A stretch of DNA of 64,000 nt from Lutispora thermophila DSM 19022 (GTDB lineage: Bacteria > Bacillota > Clostridia > Lutisporales > Lutisporaceae): the NCBI RefSeq assembly GCF_900142105.1, contig NZ_FQZS01000003.1:1720-65719 (forward strand), written 5' to 3'. Position numbers and translations under genes: made by a program. The notes beneath the pieces were generated by a model. That model saw nothing but the letters and a program-made list of their open reading frames with translations, searched no databases and was not told where the DNA came from. The stretch's first letter is position 1; every line of letters starts with the position of its first letter. Of this stretch, positions 8,491 through 17,713 are shown in pieces.

Positions 8491-8940
8491 GTGAAGGTTG
8501 TTATTGCCAGTGACCATGGCGGTTATAGACTGAAACAGGAAATAATAAAACATTTGGAGAATAAGAATGTTGAATATGAAGACTATGGTACATTTTCTGA
8601 TGAATCAGTAGATTATCCTGATTATGGTGAGAGAGTCGGTGAAGCTGTGGCTTCTGGAAAATTTGACAGAGGAATTGTGATTTGTGGTACTGGTATAGGC
8701 ATATCAATAGCCGCAAACAAAGTTCCGGGTGTAAGAGCGGCCCTGTGTGGTGACTGTTTCTCCGCAAAGGCTTCAAGAGAGCACAACGATGCAAATGTAC
8801 TGGCTTTAGGAGAAAGGGTTATAGGGGTAGAATTAGCGAAGATGATAGTAGATATATGGCTGGAAACCGAATTTCTAGGCGGAAGACATGAACGGCGAGT
8901 GTCCAAAATAAGTGCTATAGAAGAAAAGTATGCAAAATAA
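8491..8940 (+). CDS. rpiB: ribose-5-phosphate isomerase B
   Basis: RpiB interconverts ribose 5-phosphate and ribulose 5-phosphate. The 149-residue protein starts at GTG 8491 behind AAAGGAG (8476-8482) and opens with the family motif VVIASDHGGYRLKQ. It carries ICGTGIGISIAANK with the catalytic cysteine, then VRAALCGDCFSAKASREHNDAN and a closing GRHERRV segment. The reading frame is open back to 8401, but those codons lie in a non-coding repeat and are not part of the conserved protein. Confidence 0.95.
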   Translation: MKVVIASDHGGYRLKQEIIKHLENKNVEYEDYGTFSDESVDYPDYGERVGEAVASGKFDRGIVICGTGIGISIAANKVPGVRAALCGDCFSAKASREHNDANVLALGERVIGVELAKMIVDIWLETEFLGGRHERRVSKISAIEEKYAK

Positions 8941-9080
8941 TGCTGCGTGCTACGAGACGCGAGCTACATGCTTCGAGTCATGAGGCCTGTGTTCCGTATC
9001 GTGGCTAAGACTCAATAGGACCTTATACTAGCGGCTAGAAGCCAGTAGCCAGAGACCGACGCTATAGGAATATCCAATAG
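8941..9080 (+). repeat. GC-rich intergenic repeat with two degenerate cores
   Basis: Between rpiB and upp the sequence runs through CGTGCTACGAGACGCGAGC, then GCGGCTAGAAGCCAGTAGCC. It contains a degenerate core, GACTCAATAGGACC (from 9009), and a second ending in CTATAGGAATATCC (9062-9075). The second lies 27 bases before the upp start. It belongs to the same family as the gaps at 6.6, 8.4 and 29.3 kb. Confidence 0.65.
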
Positions 9081-9743
<663 letters not shown>

Positions 9744-9763
9744 ATATCCGTGAGGAGAGTATT

Positions 9764-10219
9764 ATGGATAATGATATGAAAAGGCCTTCCTGGGACCAAT
9801 ATTTTATGGAAATAGCCGAAGTAGTGAAGAAAAGGTCAACCTGCACGAGAAGGCAGGTAGGAGCTGTTATTGTCAAGGACAACCGTATCTTGTCCACAGG
9901 ATACAATGGAGCCCCAAAGGGGCTTAGACACTGCCAGGAGGTAGGTTGTACCAGAGCCAACTATAACATACCATCTGGTGAAAGGCATGAACTCTGTCGT
10001 GGACTTCATGCGGAGCAGAATGCAATTATACAGGCTGCAGTGTTCGGTACGGCTATAGATGGGGCAACCATTTATACCACATTATTTCCTTGCGTTCTTT
10101 GTGCAAAAATGATCATAAACTCCGGAATAAAGAGGATAGTGTTGAGGGAACAATATAATGATCCTCTGGCGATTGAAATGTTGGAAGAATCGGGAATAGT
10201 TGTTGTAAAAATGAATTAG
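9764..10219 (+). CDS. comEB: deoxycytidylate deaminase (ComEB-like)
   Basis: A 151-residue zinc-dependent cytidine/dCMP deaminase. The zinc ligands and catalytic glutamate appear in LHAEQNAII and [10 protein letters not shown]; a further metal-binding or structural segment includes [10 protein letters not shown]. It deaminates dCMP to dUMP, feeding thymidylate synthesis. The Bacillus name ComEB comes from its place in the comE operon and does not imply a competence role here. GAGGAGAG precedes ATG 9764. Confidence 0.92.
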   Translation: MDNDMKRPSWDQYFMEIAEVVKKRSTCTRRQVGAVIVKDNRILSTGYNGAPKGLRHCQEVGCTRANYNIPSGERHELCRGLHAEQNAIIQAAVFGTAIDGATIYTTLFPCVLCAKMIINSGIKRIVLREQYNDPLAIEMLEESGIVVVKMN

Positions 10220-10298
10220 GAAAATTTTGCAACATGTTATTTTTTAAAAAGAGTAAAAAATAATACGGGGAGAACTGATAAAACCTGATAATACAAGT

Positions 10299-10327
10299 TT
10301 GACTTTAATGTTTGTATGATATAAAAT
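10299..10327 (+). promoter_or_regulatory. sigma-A type promoter for the WecA/TagO-like gene
   Basis: TTGACT (10299-10304) and TAAAAT (10322-10327) are spaced by 17 bases, 45 bases before the next start codon. Confidence 0.55.
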
Positions 10328-10371
10328 GAAAATATTGGACAGACTAAATTATGATACCCGGGAGTGATATA

Positions 10372-11430
10372 ATGAAAAACTTGATTATGGCTTTTGCAAT
10401 TCCCGCTATCTTTGCTTACGCTGTTACTCCATTTGTTAAACAGTGGGCAGAGAAAGTAAAAGCCATAGATGTACCAAAGGATAATAGAAGAGTTCATAAG
10501 AAACCCACTCCTTTATTAGGTGGATTATCTATTTACTTTGCTTGCCTTATAGGAATACTTTTGTATGTACCCTTGAGTGAAAAAATTATTGGAGTATTGG
10601 CAGGTGCAACATTAATAGTAATATGCGGGTATTTTGACGATATTAAACCTCTTTCGCCGAAGGCGAAATTTGCCGTTCAAATTGTTGCGGCCATAATAGC
10701 TATGTATTGTGGTGTAAGGATAGATAGGATAACAAATCCCTTAGATTTTATTTATAAAGCTAAATGGATAGAATTAGGCATACTCGCTTATCCTGTCACT
10801 CTATTCTGGATTGTAGGCTTAACCAATGCATTCAATCTTATTGATGGTCTTGATGGATTGGCAGCAGGTTTATCGGCCATATCTTCAGTGACTCTTATGA
10901 TAGTTGCTTTGCTAACAGGGACGGGAGAGTCTTATATTGTAGCTATGACAGCAATACTTGCAGGATCTGTTTTAGGATTCTTGCCATACAATTTTAATCC
11001 CGCCAAGATTTTTATGGGGGATACGGGAGCCATGTTCTTAGGCTACATGCTTTCTGTTATTTCTGTACTAGGAGTATTAAAAAGTGCTACTGCACTATCT
11101 ATGTTGGTTCCAATATTTGCTATGGGATTGCCTATATTTGACACCTTGTTTGCAATGATAAGGAGATTTGCCAGCGGGAAGTCTATGGTGGAGGCTGATA
11201 GAGGACATCTGCATCATAGATTGCTAGACAAAGGGTACAGTCAGAAGAAAGCCGTGTTGACTCTTTATTCTATAAGTGCAGTTTTGGGAGCAGGAGCAAT
11301 AGCTTTGGTGGAGACAAAGCTTAAGACAGCATATATACTTGTATTTGTGGTTTTTCTATTAGCCTCTATGGGGGCAAAGCATTTAGGATTGCTAAATGCA
11401 GGAGACACCAATAACAAAATTGATGTATAA
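10372..11430 (+). CDS. undecaprenyl-phosphate GlcNAc-1-phosphate transferase (WecA/TagO/MraY family)
   Basis: A polytopic membrane enzyme of about 352 residues and ten or eleven segments that links a sugar-1-phosphate to undecaprenyl phosphate. This is the first step of teichoic acid or other cell-surface polymer synthesis. Family motifs are complete: DDIKPLSPKAKFAVQ, NAFNLIDGLDGLAAGLS, FNPAKIFMGDTGAMFLG and the HLHHRLLDKG motif typical of the WecA branch. Start 10372 is chosen for its GGAG at 10361-10364; the in-frame ATG 10351 has no such site. wecB follows after a terminator. Confidence 0.9.
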   Translation: MKNLIMAFAIPAIFAYAVTPFVKQWAEKVKAIDVPKDNRRVHKKPTPLLGGLSIYFACLIGILLYVPLSEKIIGVLAGATLIVICGYFDDIKPLSPKAKFAVQIVAAIIAMYCGVRIDRITNPLDFIYKAKWIELGILAYPVTLFWIVGLTNAFNLIDGLDGLAAGLSAISSVTLMIVALLTGTGESYIVAMTAILAGSVLGFLPYNFNPAKIFMGDTGAMFLGYMLSVISVLGVLKSATALSMLVPIFAMGLPIFDTLFAMIRRFASGKSMVEADRGHLHHRLLDKGYSQKKAVLTLYSISAVLGAGAIALVETKLKTAYILVFVVFLLASMGAKHLGLLNAGDTNNKIDV

Positions 11431-11440
11431 ATATAAAAAC

Positions 11441-11470
11441 AGCACGGCCTCAATCTGGCTGTGCTTTTTT
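11441..11470 (+). terminator. rho-independent terminator
   Basis: AGCACGGCC pairs with GGCTGTGCT across a short loop and runs into six T residues. It sits only a dozen bases before wecB, so it may also attenuate wecB expression. Confidence 0.85.
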
Positions 11471-11481
11471 AGGAGGCTATT

Positions 11482-12630
11482 ATGTTAAAAATTCTATCAG
11501 TATTTGGCACAAGACCGGAAGCCATCAAGATGGCTCCTCTAGTTAACTTTCTTCAAAAAAGTCATGATTTTGAATCTGTGGTATGCGTAACAGCTCAGCA
11601 TAGGGAGATGCTGGATCAAGTTTTGGACATTTTTCATATAAGGCCGGATTTTGATTTAGATATAATGAAAGACAGGCAAAATCTTACAGATATTATAGTA
11701 AATGCTCTGACCGGTTTAGAGAATGTCATAAAAGAGGTAAAGCCTGATATGGTTTTAGTTCATGGGGATACATCCACTACTTTTTGCGGTGCTTTGGCTT
11801 CCTTCTATAATAGGATACAGATTGGTCATGTGGAAGCAGGCCTAAGGACTTTTAACAAATATTATCCCTATCCAGAGGAGATGAACAGGAAGCTTACAGG
11901 AGCATTGGCAGATATACACTTCTCTCCCACAAGCAATTCAAAAAATAACTTATTGGCAGAAGGAGTTCCTGAGGATATTATATACATAACGGGCAATACG
12001 GTAATAGATGCTTTAAAGACTACGGTGAGAGGGGATTATACTTTTAATAATCCATTGCTTAAAGATTTGGATTACGGCAAGAGAGTGATACTTGTTACTG
12101 CTCATAGAAGGGAAAATTTAGGCCAGCCTTTAATAAATATTTGTCAAGCATTAAAGGCCATTGTGGAGAATTATAAAGATGTGGAAATCGTATATCCTGT
12201 TCATATGAATCCTGCAGTGAGAGATATTGTTTTTTCAATTCTTGGTCAACAGGAAAGAATACATCTTATAGATCCCATAGATGTTTTGGAAATGCATAAT
12301 CTAATGGATAGATGCTATCTTGTGCTTACGGATTCAGGGGGACTTCAGGAAGAAGCTCCATCTTTGGGCAAGCCGGTTTTGGTTTTACGAGGGGAAACAG
12401 AAAGACCGGAAGCAATTGAGTTTGGGACTTTAAAATTGGCAGGAACGGATAAAGACAATATTTATGCTATAACATCTCTGCTATTGGAAGACAAGAATGA
12501 ATATAACAAGATGGCCAATGCTGTAAACCCCTATGGAGATGGCTATGCTTCAGAAAGAATCGCAAAGAGTATTTTGTATCATTTTGGTAAGGTAAAGGAA
12601 AGACCGGAGGATTTTATCCCGAAACAGTAG
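11482..12630 (+). CDS. wecB: UDP-N-acetylglucosamine 2-epimerase (non-hydrolysing)
   Basis: WecB/MnaA interconverts UDP-GlcNAc and UDP-ManNAc, a precursor for teichoic acid linkage units and capsules. The 382-residue protein shows FGTRPEAIKMAPLV at the start, VHGDTSTTFCGALA, HVEAGLRTFNKYYPYPEE, TAHRRENLG and LTDSGGLQEEAPSLGKPVLVLR, all diagnostic. It follows the WecA/TagO-type gene, so both probably serve the same wall polymer pathway. Confidence 0.96.
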   Translation: MLKILSVFGTRPEAIKMAPLVNFLQKSHDFESVVCVTAQHREMLDQVLDIFHIRPDFDLDIMKDRQNLTDIIVNALTGLENVIKEVKPDMVLVHGDTSTTFCGALASFYNRIQIGHVEAGLRTFNKYYPYPEEMNRKLTGALADIHFSPTSNSKNNLLAEGVPEDIIYITGNTVIDALKTTVRGDYTFNNPLLKDLDYGKRVILVTAHRRENLGQPLINICQALKAIVENYKDVEIVYPVHMNPAVRDIVFSILGQQERIHLIDPIDVLEMHNLMDRCYLVLTDSGGLQEEAPSLGKPVLVLRGETERPEAIEFGTLKLAGTDKDNIYAITSLLLEDKNEYNKMANAVNPYGDGYASERIAKSILYHFGKVKERPEDFIPKQ

Positions 12631-12699
12631 TAATCAAAATTTTTATGTATTATAATATATCTGGGTGAAACCAAATAACTTTATTATGGAGGTGGGCTT

Positions 12700-13353
12700 G
12701 TGAATAAAATAAAAACTATTGAACAAGCACTAGAGCATATCCATGATGGTATGACCATTTCTGTAGGAGGTTTCTTAGCTTGTGGAACTCCTGAAGCATT
12801 AGTCGATGCAATAATTGAAAAAGGAGTTAAAGATATAACTCTGATATGCAATGATACAGGCTTTCCTGATAAAGGAGTTGGCAAATGGGTAGTTAAAGGC
12901 ATGGTGAAAAAAGTTATTGCATCCCATGTAGGCACAAATCCAGAGACAGGAAGACTTATGAATTCCGGAGAGATGGAAGTGCAGCTTGTACCTCAGGGTA
13001 CTTTGGCTGAAAGAATCAGAGCGGCTGGTGCCGGTTTAGGTGGAATATTGACACCAACAGGTATAGGAACTGTAATTGAAGAAGGAAAACAGAAAATCAA
13101 TGTTGATGGAAAGGACTATCTCCTTGAGCTTCCACTGAAAGCTGATGTAGCTCTTGTTAAAGGAAGCATAGTTGACAAGAAAGGCAATGTATATTATAAA
13201 AAGGCAACAAAGAACTTCAATCCTTTGATTGCTACCGCTGCAGATTTAGTAATAGTTGAAGCAGAAGAATTAGTGGAAGTAGGAGAAATTGATCCCAGCG
13301 ATGTTATGACCCCATCTATATTTGTAGATATGATAGTAGAGGGGAGGAAGTAA
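12700..13353 (+). CDS. CoA-transferase subunit A (acetate/butyrate-acetoacetate type)
   Basis: The alpha subunit (217 residues) of a class I 3-oxoacid-type CoA-transferase. It opens with a short helix and [23 protein letters not shown], and contains the glycine-rich region VELVPQ-like segment followed by [13 protein letters not shown]. The GTG start follows a perfect GGAGGTG. Subunit B follows one base after the stop. In anaerobes this enzyme moves CoA between acyl-CoA and acetate or acetoacetate during amino-acid or butyrate fermentation; the exact substrate cannot be read from sequence. Confidence 0.88.
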   Translation: MNKIKTIEQALEHIHDGMTISVGGFLACGTPEALVDAIIEKGVKDITLICNDTGFPDKGVGKWVVKGMVKKVIASHVGTNPETGRLMNSGEMEVQLVPQGTLAERIRAAGAGLGGILTPTGIGTVIEEGKQKINVDGKDYLLELPLKADVALVKGSIVDKKGNVYYKKATKNFNPLIATAADLVIVEAEELVEVGEIDPSDVMTPSIFVDMIVEGRK

Positions 13354-13354
13354 A

Positions 13355-14020
13355 ATGATTGAAGATAAAAACAGAAAAAGAGAAATAATAGTAAAAAGAG
13401 TAGCAAAGGAGTTAAAGGATGGAGATTTGGTTAACCTAGGAATAGGTATGCCAACCCTGGTTGCCAATTACATACCCGAAGGTATTGATATTATGCTTCA
13501 ATCAGAAAACGGGTTCGTTGGATTAGGCCCGGCTCCTGATGAGTCAAATATAGATCCTGATATAGTAAATGCAGGAGCTCAACCTGCTACAGTAATACCC
13601 GGTGCTGCATTCTTTGACAGCGCAACTTCTTTTGGAATAATCAGAGGAGGTCATCTGGATGTAACAGTTCTGGGAGCTCTTCAGGTAGACCAAGAAGGAA
13701 ACCTTGCCAACTGGATGATACCTGGCAAAATGGTTCCTGGTATGGGGGGAGCCATGGATCTGGTAGTAGGGGCTAAGAGAGTTATAGTTGCTATGGAGCA
13801 TACTGCAAAGGGAGAGCCAAAGATACTTAAAAAATGCACACTACCTCTCACAGCATCAGGAGAAGTTGATTTGATAGTAACTGAAATGGGAGTAATTGAA
13901 AGAACTGATAAAGGCTTAGTGCTTACAGAGATCGCTCCTGAAACAACTGTAGAAGAAGTCTTGGCAGCAACAGAAGCAGACTTAATCATTTCAGAAAATT
14001 TAAAAGTCATGGATGTATAA
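13355..14020 (+). CDS. CoA-transferase subunit B
   Basis: The beta subunit (221 residues), which carries the catalytic glutamate of the family in the motif [10 protein letters not shown] (near residue 50). Preceding it are [20 protein letters not shown] and, later, [16 protein letters not shown] and [16 protein letters not shown], as in AtoA/ScoB/CtfB. It is coupled to subunit A. No thiolase or dehydrogenase gene is next to it, so the pair is a stand-alone two-gene operon ending in a strong terminator. Confidence 0.9.
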   Translation: MIEDKNRKREIIVKRVAKELKDGDLVNLGIGMPTLVANYIPEGIDIMLQSENGFVGLGPAPDESNIDPDIVNAGAQPATVIPGAAFFDSATSFGIIRGGHLDVTVLGALQVDQEGNLANWMIPGKMVPGMGGAMDLVVGAKRVIVAMEHTAKGEPKILKKCTLPLTASGEVDLIVTEMGVIERTDKGLVLTEIAPETTVEEVLAATEADLIISENLKVMDV

Positions 14021-14023
14021 AAT

Positions 14024-14049
14024 AGCGGCGCAAGCCGCTTTTTTTTTTT
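14024..14049 (+). terminator. rho-independent terminator
   Basis: AGCGGC and GCCGCT with a four-base loop, followed by nine T residues, close the CoA-transferase operon. Confidence 0.92.
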
Positions 14050-14115
14050 ATTCTAGCTGCATACTAATACCAAACACCGCGTGTCCCGCATGCGGGACCC
14101 AAAAGAAATCCCACA
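14050..14115 (+). repeat. degenerate intergenic repeat with palindrome and core
   Basis: Contains CTAGCTGCATACTA, a perfect 16-base palindrome GTCCCGCATGCGGGAC (14083-14098), and a core variant GACCCAAAAGAAATCCC (14096-14112) that overlaps the palindrome. It belongs to the repeat family seen at 6.6, 8.4, 9.0 and 29.3 kb. Confidence 0.55.
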
Positions 14116-14204
14116 ATCTTGGCTCATAGTTTAAAATTCATAGCTCTAATATGTATATCTTATATATTATTGGCAATAATCCTGTTAGAGGGGGTTAGAG
14201 TCAA

Positions 14205-14957
14205 ATGAAAAAAAAAGAAGCAATTATTATTTTAACTGCAATATTGACATTTGTTTCTGGTTTATTATGCAAAGATGCAATAGCCATATCCAAAAATCAA
14301 GAGGATATATCAACGTTTCTTGAAAAATCAAATATTATTATTGAAGAGAGTATGTTAACCGGGTGGAATGCTGTAAATGAAAGATTTATGAACCAGCAGG
14401 AAATAGACCGTAAACTTGATGAGATAACAGAGATATTAGGTTTCAAAAAGGAAGTTGCAATTAAAGAATTTGATTCCAAAGAAGATATGAATAAAGGAGT
14501 ATTAAGTATCAGCAAAAACCAATCAAAGTATAACATAACCATTGAGTCTTTTAGAAACAATGATAATGAAGAGAAAACTTATATTTCTTTTATGGCAATT
14601 TTCAAAGGTTCCTATAAAAACCTATATGATGATAAAAGCTATATGGAAGAATGTTTTGAAAGAATAGGGCTTCCAATGGAGCTGGATATGGTTGCTATTG
14701 GAAATATTCCAGGAAGAGTGTCAAAGGAAATTATGGAATCCACCATAAACAACATTCTTAATGCTTTTGATGCTCATGAAATTGAGAGCATAAGGAGCAA
14801 AGAGTTGATTAGCATTTCTGCATATAGCCTTAAGATAGATGACTATATAATTTCAAATGGAAATAAGATAAATATGCAGATTGGTATGCGTTATAGTCAA
14901 TACTATGACAAGACATTCATCTGGGTGGGATCACCTGTTATACCTTTTGAATACTAA
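14205..14957 (+). CDS. ywmB: YwmB-family (TATA-box-binding-like fold) protein
   Basis: A 250-residue protein with an N-terminal membrane segment (about residues 6-27) and a soluble part. It ends with the family-like run AFDAHEIESIRSKELISISAYS and an amphipathic ISNGNKINMQIGMRYSQYYDKT strand region. YwmB proteins are secreted or membrane-anchored and of unknown function. In Bacillus ywmB lies just upstream of murAA-spoIID-spoIIQ-spoIIID-mbl, the same order as here except that no murA is present. Sequence similarity is modest; the synteny adds much of the confidence. Confidence 0.78.
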   Translation: MKKKEAIIILTAILTFVSGLLCKDAIAISKNQEDISTFLEKSNIIIEESMLTGWNAVNERFMNQQEIDRKLDEITEILGFKKEVAIKEFDSKEDMNKGVLSISKNQSKYNITIESFRNNDNEEKTYISFMAIFKGSYKNLYDDKSYMEECFERIGLPMELDMVAIGNIPGRVSKEIMESTINNILNAFDAHEIESIRSKELISISAYSLKIDDYIISNGNKINMQIGMRYSQYYDKTFIWVGSPVIPFEY

Positions 14958-14968
14958 AAAGGTATAAC
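14937..14968. terminator. hairpin between convergent ywmB and Spo0E-type gene
   Basis: GTTATACCTTTT pairs with AAAAAGGTATAAC over the ywmB stop codon. There is no strong T run on either side, so a terminator role for the two convergent genes is only probable. Confidence 0.4.
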
Positions 14969-14974
14969 ATTTGC

Positions 14975-15124
14975 CTATTTCATGTTCTCCAACTGGCATA
15001 GTAGTTTATCTAATTCTTGGCTTAAATTCAATACAACATCACTATCAATTCCATATTTCTCTATGAACTCATGGAGCTTGTCCCTCATGGCTTCTATTTT
15101 GTTGCGCAATTCCTTCTTAAGCAT
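14975..15124 (-). CDS. Spo0E-family aspartyl-phosphate phosphatase (49 aa)
   Basis: Reading the minus strand gives a 49-residue protein that begins MLKKELRNKIEAMRDKLHEF and has the Spo0E signature SQELDKLL near residues 35-42. Spo0E-type proteins are helical hairpins that dephosphorylate Spo0A-P and so hold back sporulation. A GGGGG run eleven bases upstream (minus strand) can serve as ribosome binding site. It is too short for many gene finders. It is convergent to ywmB and divergent from spoIID, so it sits inside the sporulation block. A second Spo0E-type gene lies at 30500-30694. Confidence 0.85.
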   Translation of the reverse strand: MLKKELRNKIEAMRDKLHEFIEKYGIDSDVVLNLSQELDKLLCQLENMK

Positions 15125-15391
15125 CCTTAAACCCCCAGATTTTCTTCAACGCTACAATTTTATAATATTAGCAGATAAAATTCAAGGAAATGCGTTATCT
15201 AAATTTCTCCAAATTATAACATTATTATGCATATTTTACAGTAAAAAATGAAAATTTTGTAGAAACGTTTAAAATCTACAACAGAAAAGCTTTCTAAGAG
15301 TTATAAAAAACAGTCATAATTGCTGTTCATCTCAAATAGTATAAATTAGCAATTATGCGAGGTCTAAAAACTGAGTTGGAGATGTAGATAA

Positions 15392-16348
15392 ATGAAAAGA
15401 TATGCACTGAGCATTATTTTTTTAATTTTTTTACTTTTTGCATTACCAGTGGCAATAATTAGTTGTTCCAAAGAATCCCTCCCAGAAAAAAGAATTTCTG
15501 ATAGCAAGCTTTATCTAAACGTTTATGATTACCGGAAAGAAAAATTGATAACCATGGATCTTGAAGAGTATATAGCGGGCGTAGTGGCAGCAGAAATGCC
15601 AGCGACTTTTCATATAGAAGCTCTGAAAGCTCAAGCTCTTGCAGCCAGGACATATACACTGCTTAGGATGAAATATTTTGGAGGAAAAGGGTGCAGCCAA
15701 CATCCAGAAGCAGATATATGTACAGATCCTTCTCATTGTCAAGCTTTTGTTGATCCCAATACCCTTGGAAAAAATCAAAAAAAGATTTATGAAGCGGTGA
15801 ATTCCACCAAAGGTGAGGTAATTGTATATGAAGATAAACTTATAGATGCAGTTTTTCACTCCACCAGTGGAGGGATAACTGAAAATTCAGAGGATGTATG
15901 GGTTAATAAAGTACCATACCTTAGAAGCGTATTAAGTCAATATGAAGACCACTCTCCAAAACTTATAAGCAGGAAGGAAATAAGCATAGATGACTTTGTA
16001 TCAGGAATGTTATCTTTGGATAATACTATCACGTTGGATAAAAAAAATCTTGAGAGTCAGATACAGATAATAGAGAGAAGCAGTGGAGGAAGAGTAATGA
16101 AAATAAAAATTGGAGACAAATATTTCAGTGGCAGGGACATTAGGGAGCAATTCGGATTGAACTCAACAAATTTTTCCATTGATATTGGCAAAAATCGCAT
16201 AACATTTGAAGTTATAGGATATGGACATGGAATAGGAATGAGCCAATATGGAGCTGATGGTATGGCAAATCATGGTGCCACATATCAGGAAATAATCAAG
16301 CATTATTACACTGGTGTGGAAATTGTCCCATTAGAAAGCTTGCAATAA
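15392..16348 (+). CDS. spoIID: stage II sporulation protein D
   Basis: SpoIID is a membrane-anchored lytic transglycosylase of the mother cell that drives engulfment with SpoIIM and SpoIIP. The 318-residue protein has an N-terminal membrane segment (about residues 4-24). Family motifs include LEEYIAGVVAAEMPATFHIEALKAQ (split here across residues 51-75), ARTYTLLRM, HSTSGGITENSEDVW and the C-terminal GYGHGIGMSQYGADGMA. It starts a sporulation block followed by the SpoIIQ-type peptidase and SpoIIID, as in other spore formers. Confidence 0.95.
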   Translation: MKRYALSIIFLIFLLFALPVAIISCSKESLPEKRISDSKLYLNVYDYRKEKLITMDLEEYIAGVVAAEMPATFHIEALKAQALAARTYTLLRMKYFGGKGCSQHPEADICTDPSHCQAFVDPNTLGKNQKKIYEAVNSTKGEVIVYEDKLIDAVFHSTSGGITENSEDVWVNKVPYLRSVLSQYEDHSPKLISRKEISIDDFVSGMLSLDNTITLDKKNLESQIQIIERSSGGRVMKIKIGDKYFSGRDIREQFGLNSTNFSIDIGKNRITFEVIGYGHGIGMSQYGADGMANHGATYQEIIKHYYTGVEIVPLESLQ

Positions 16349-16401
16349 TTTTTGTATTATTTTTCAAACCTCTGGCAATAATACTGTTGGAGGTGTAGCA
16401 A

Positions 16402-17193
16402 ATGAAGTTTAATGAATTATTATCGAAACGAAAAATAATTATCCCTGTTGTAATCATAATAATTGCAATGTTGGCAACTGTAGGAGCATGGCAGTACAAA
16501 AGATACTTGGACAACAAATTTTCTGGAATGGATTTTGAAAGAGGATTGGAAGAGTTCGAAGACTTGGAGGAGTCGGAGGAGGATGGAGAGGAGAAAAATT
16601 CTTTTGAAGGCAGCATAAGCATAGTAGAAGAAGAGCCTACAGAACAAGCTGAAGGCTCTAGAGAAGATATTACAGAAGTAAATGCCACTCAGCCCTCCCA
16701 ACCAAAGATATCTGAGAAAAAATCTGAAGAAACTGCTGTGACAGCAATTAAGCTGCAAGAACCAAAGGTAGAGACTATGCTGGCACCTGTATTTGGAACT
16801 ATATCTTTAGATTATTCAGATTCACAACTTGTCTATTCGAAGACTCTCGACATGTGGACTACTCATGAAGGATTGGACATAAAAGCAGAAGAAGGCAGCC
16901 AAGTTAGAGCCGTGATGGATGGAATAATATCTGAAGTAACTAATGATCCTCAATGGGGCATGACCATAGCAATTGACCATGGTGGCGGAGTAACAACCAT
17001 ATATAGCAACTTGTCTACGCTGGACATGGTTACCGTAGGTCAGGAAGTGAAAAAAGGTGATGTCATAAGTGGAGTTGGAAAAACTGCCATTATTGAAATC
17101 GCAGAGGAGCCTCATTTGCATTTTGAAATAATGAAGGATGGCAAAAGCTTGGACCCCAAAATTTATTTGCCCAAGCAATCATTGAAACGATAG
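16402..17193 (+). CDS. spoIIQ: SpoIIQ-type M23 (LytM) peptidase-domain protein
   Basis: A 263-residue protein with one N-terminal membrane helix (about residues 12-30), an acidic low-complexity linker rich in Glu and Ser (about 50-110), and a C-terminal LytM domain. Both zinc motifs are intact: HEGLD (HxxxD) and HLHFE (HxH). B. subtilis SpoIIQ lacks a full metal site, whereas many clostridial versions keep it. It should form the forespore side of the SpoIIQ-SpoIIIAH channel and may cut peptidoglycan. The ATG follows TTGGAGGTG, 53 bases after spoIID. Confidence 0.88.
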   Translation: MKFNELLSKRKIIIPVVIIIIAMLATVGAWQYKRYLDNKFSGMDFERGLEEFEDLEESEEDGEEKNSFEGSISIVEEEPTEQAEGSREDITEVNATQPSQPKISEKKSEETAVTAIKLQEPKVETMLAPVFGTISLDYSDSQLVYSKTLDMWTTHEGLDIKAEEGSQVRAVMDGIISEVTNDPQWGMTIAIDHGGGVTTIYSNLSTLDMVTVGQEVKKGDVISGVGKTAIIEIAEEPHLHFEIMKDGKSLDPKIYLPKQSLKR

Positions 17194-17275
17194 GGGTGTG
17201 AGTTTAATAGATGTTCTATATTGATAGATTTTTGCATATTAATTTAAAGAAGACACAGATAAGGGGGTATATGAA

Positions 17276-17530
17276 TTGAAGGATTACATTGAAGAAAGAG
17301 CACTTGAAATAGCAAAGTATATAATAAGCAGCAGGACAACAGTTAGAGATGCGGCAAAAATATTTGGTGTAAGCAAAAGTACGGTACATAAGGATGTTAC
17401 CGAGAGACTGCCTAAGATAAATCCGGTGGTAGCTCTTCAGGTTAAGGAAGTAATGGATAAAAATAAAGCAGAAAGGCATATCAGAGGCGGAAAAGCAACT
17501 AAAATGAAATATCAAACCTTAAATCTATAG
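17276..17530 (+). CDS. spoIIID: sporulation transcriptional regulator SpoIIID
   Basis: An 84-residue DNA-binding protein that tunes mother-cell gene expression under sigma-E and sigma-K. It has the helix-turn-helix TVRDAAKIFGVSKSTVHKDV and the basic C-terminal tail ERHIRGGKATKMKY that is conserved in the family. The start is TTG at 17276 with AAGGGGG upstream. It lies between spoIIQ and mbl, the Bacillus order. A terminator-like hairpin follows. Confidence 0.95.
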   Translation: MKDYIEERALEIAKYIISSRTTVRDAAKIFGVSKSTVHKDVTERLPKINPVVALQVKEVMDKNKAERHIRGGKATKMKYQTLNL

Positions 17531-17547
17531 CCCCCGCTTTAGATGTA

Positions 17548-17585
17548 AAGCTCCGGAAGCATAATTAGCACCGGAGCTTAAAATT
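17548..17585 (+). terminator. probable terminator after spoIIID
   Basis: AAGCTCCGG and CCGGAGCTT flank a 14-base loop; a short AAAATTT follows, so the T run is weak. Confidence 0.6.
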
Positions 17586-17649
17586 TGTACAATAAAAAGG
17601 ATTTTTGTATTTTATATAGAAATATATATGCTGAACTGTGTAAATTTTA

Positions 17650-17674
17650 GGAACGAACCTGGCGTTTATTCGTC
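17650..17674 (+). promoter_or_regulatory. candidate ECF-sigma promoter before mbl
   Basis: GGAAC (17650-17654) and CGTC (17671-17674) are separated by exactly 16 bases. This fits the AAC-N16-CGTC form used by Bacillus extracytoplasmic-function sigma factors such as SigW and SigM. It is 40 bases before the mbl start. The call rests on pattern only. Confidence 0.4.
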
Positions 17675-17713
17675 ATAATATATATATATATTTGTAAATG
17701 GAGGTATTTTTTA

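Noticed and set aside
6621-9080. CRISPR array in the GC-rich gaps
   Set aside because: The repeated words are degenerate, unevenly spaced and have no regular spacers or cas genes.
10237-10263. Hairpin TTATTTTTTA/TAAAAAATAA after the dCMP deaminase
   Set aside because: It consists of A and T only and has no following T run; too weak for a terminator call.
14982-15251. Plus-strand ORF of 89 codons in the ywmB-spoIID gap
   Set aside because: It is the antisense shadow of the Spo0E-type gene on the minus strand, whose protein shows the family signature.
17218-17243. Sigma-E promoter before spoIIID (ATATT...CATATTAAT)
   Set aside because: Spacing is 12 bases, shorter than the usual 13-15; the match is too weak to list, though sigma-E control is expected for this gene.
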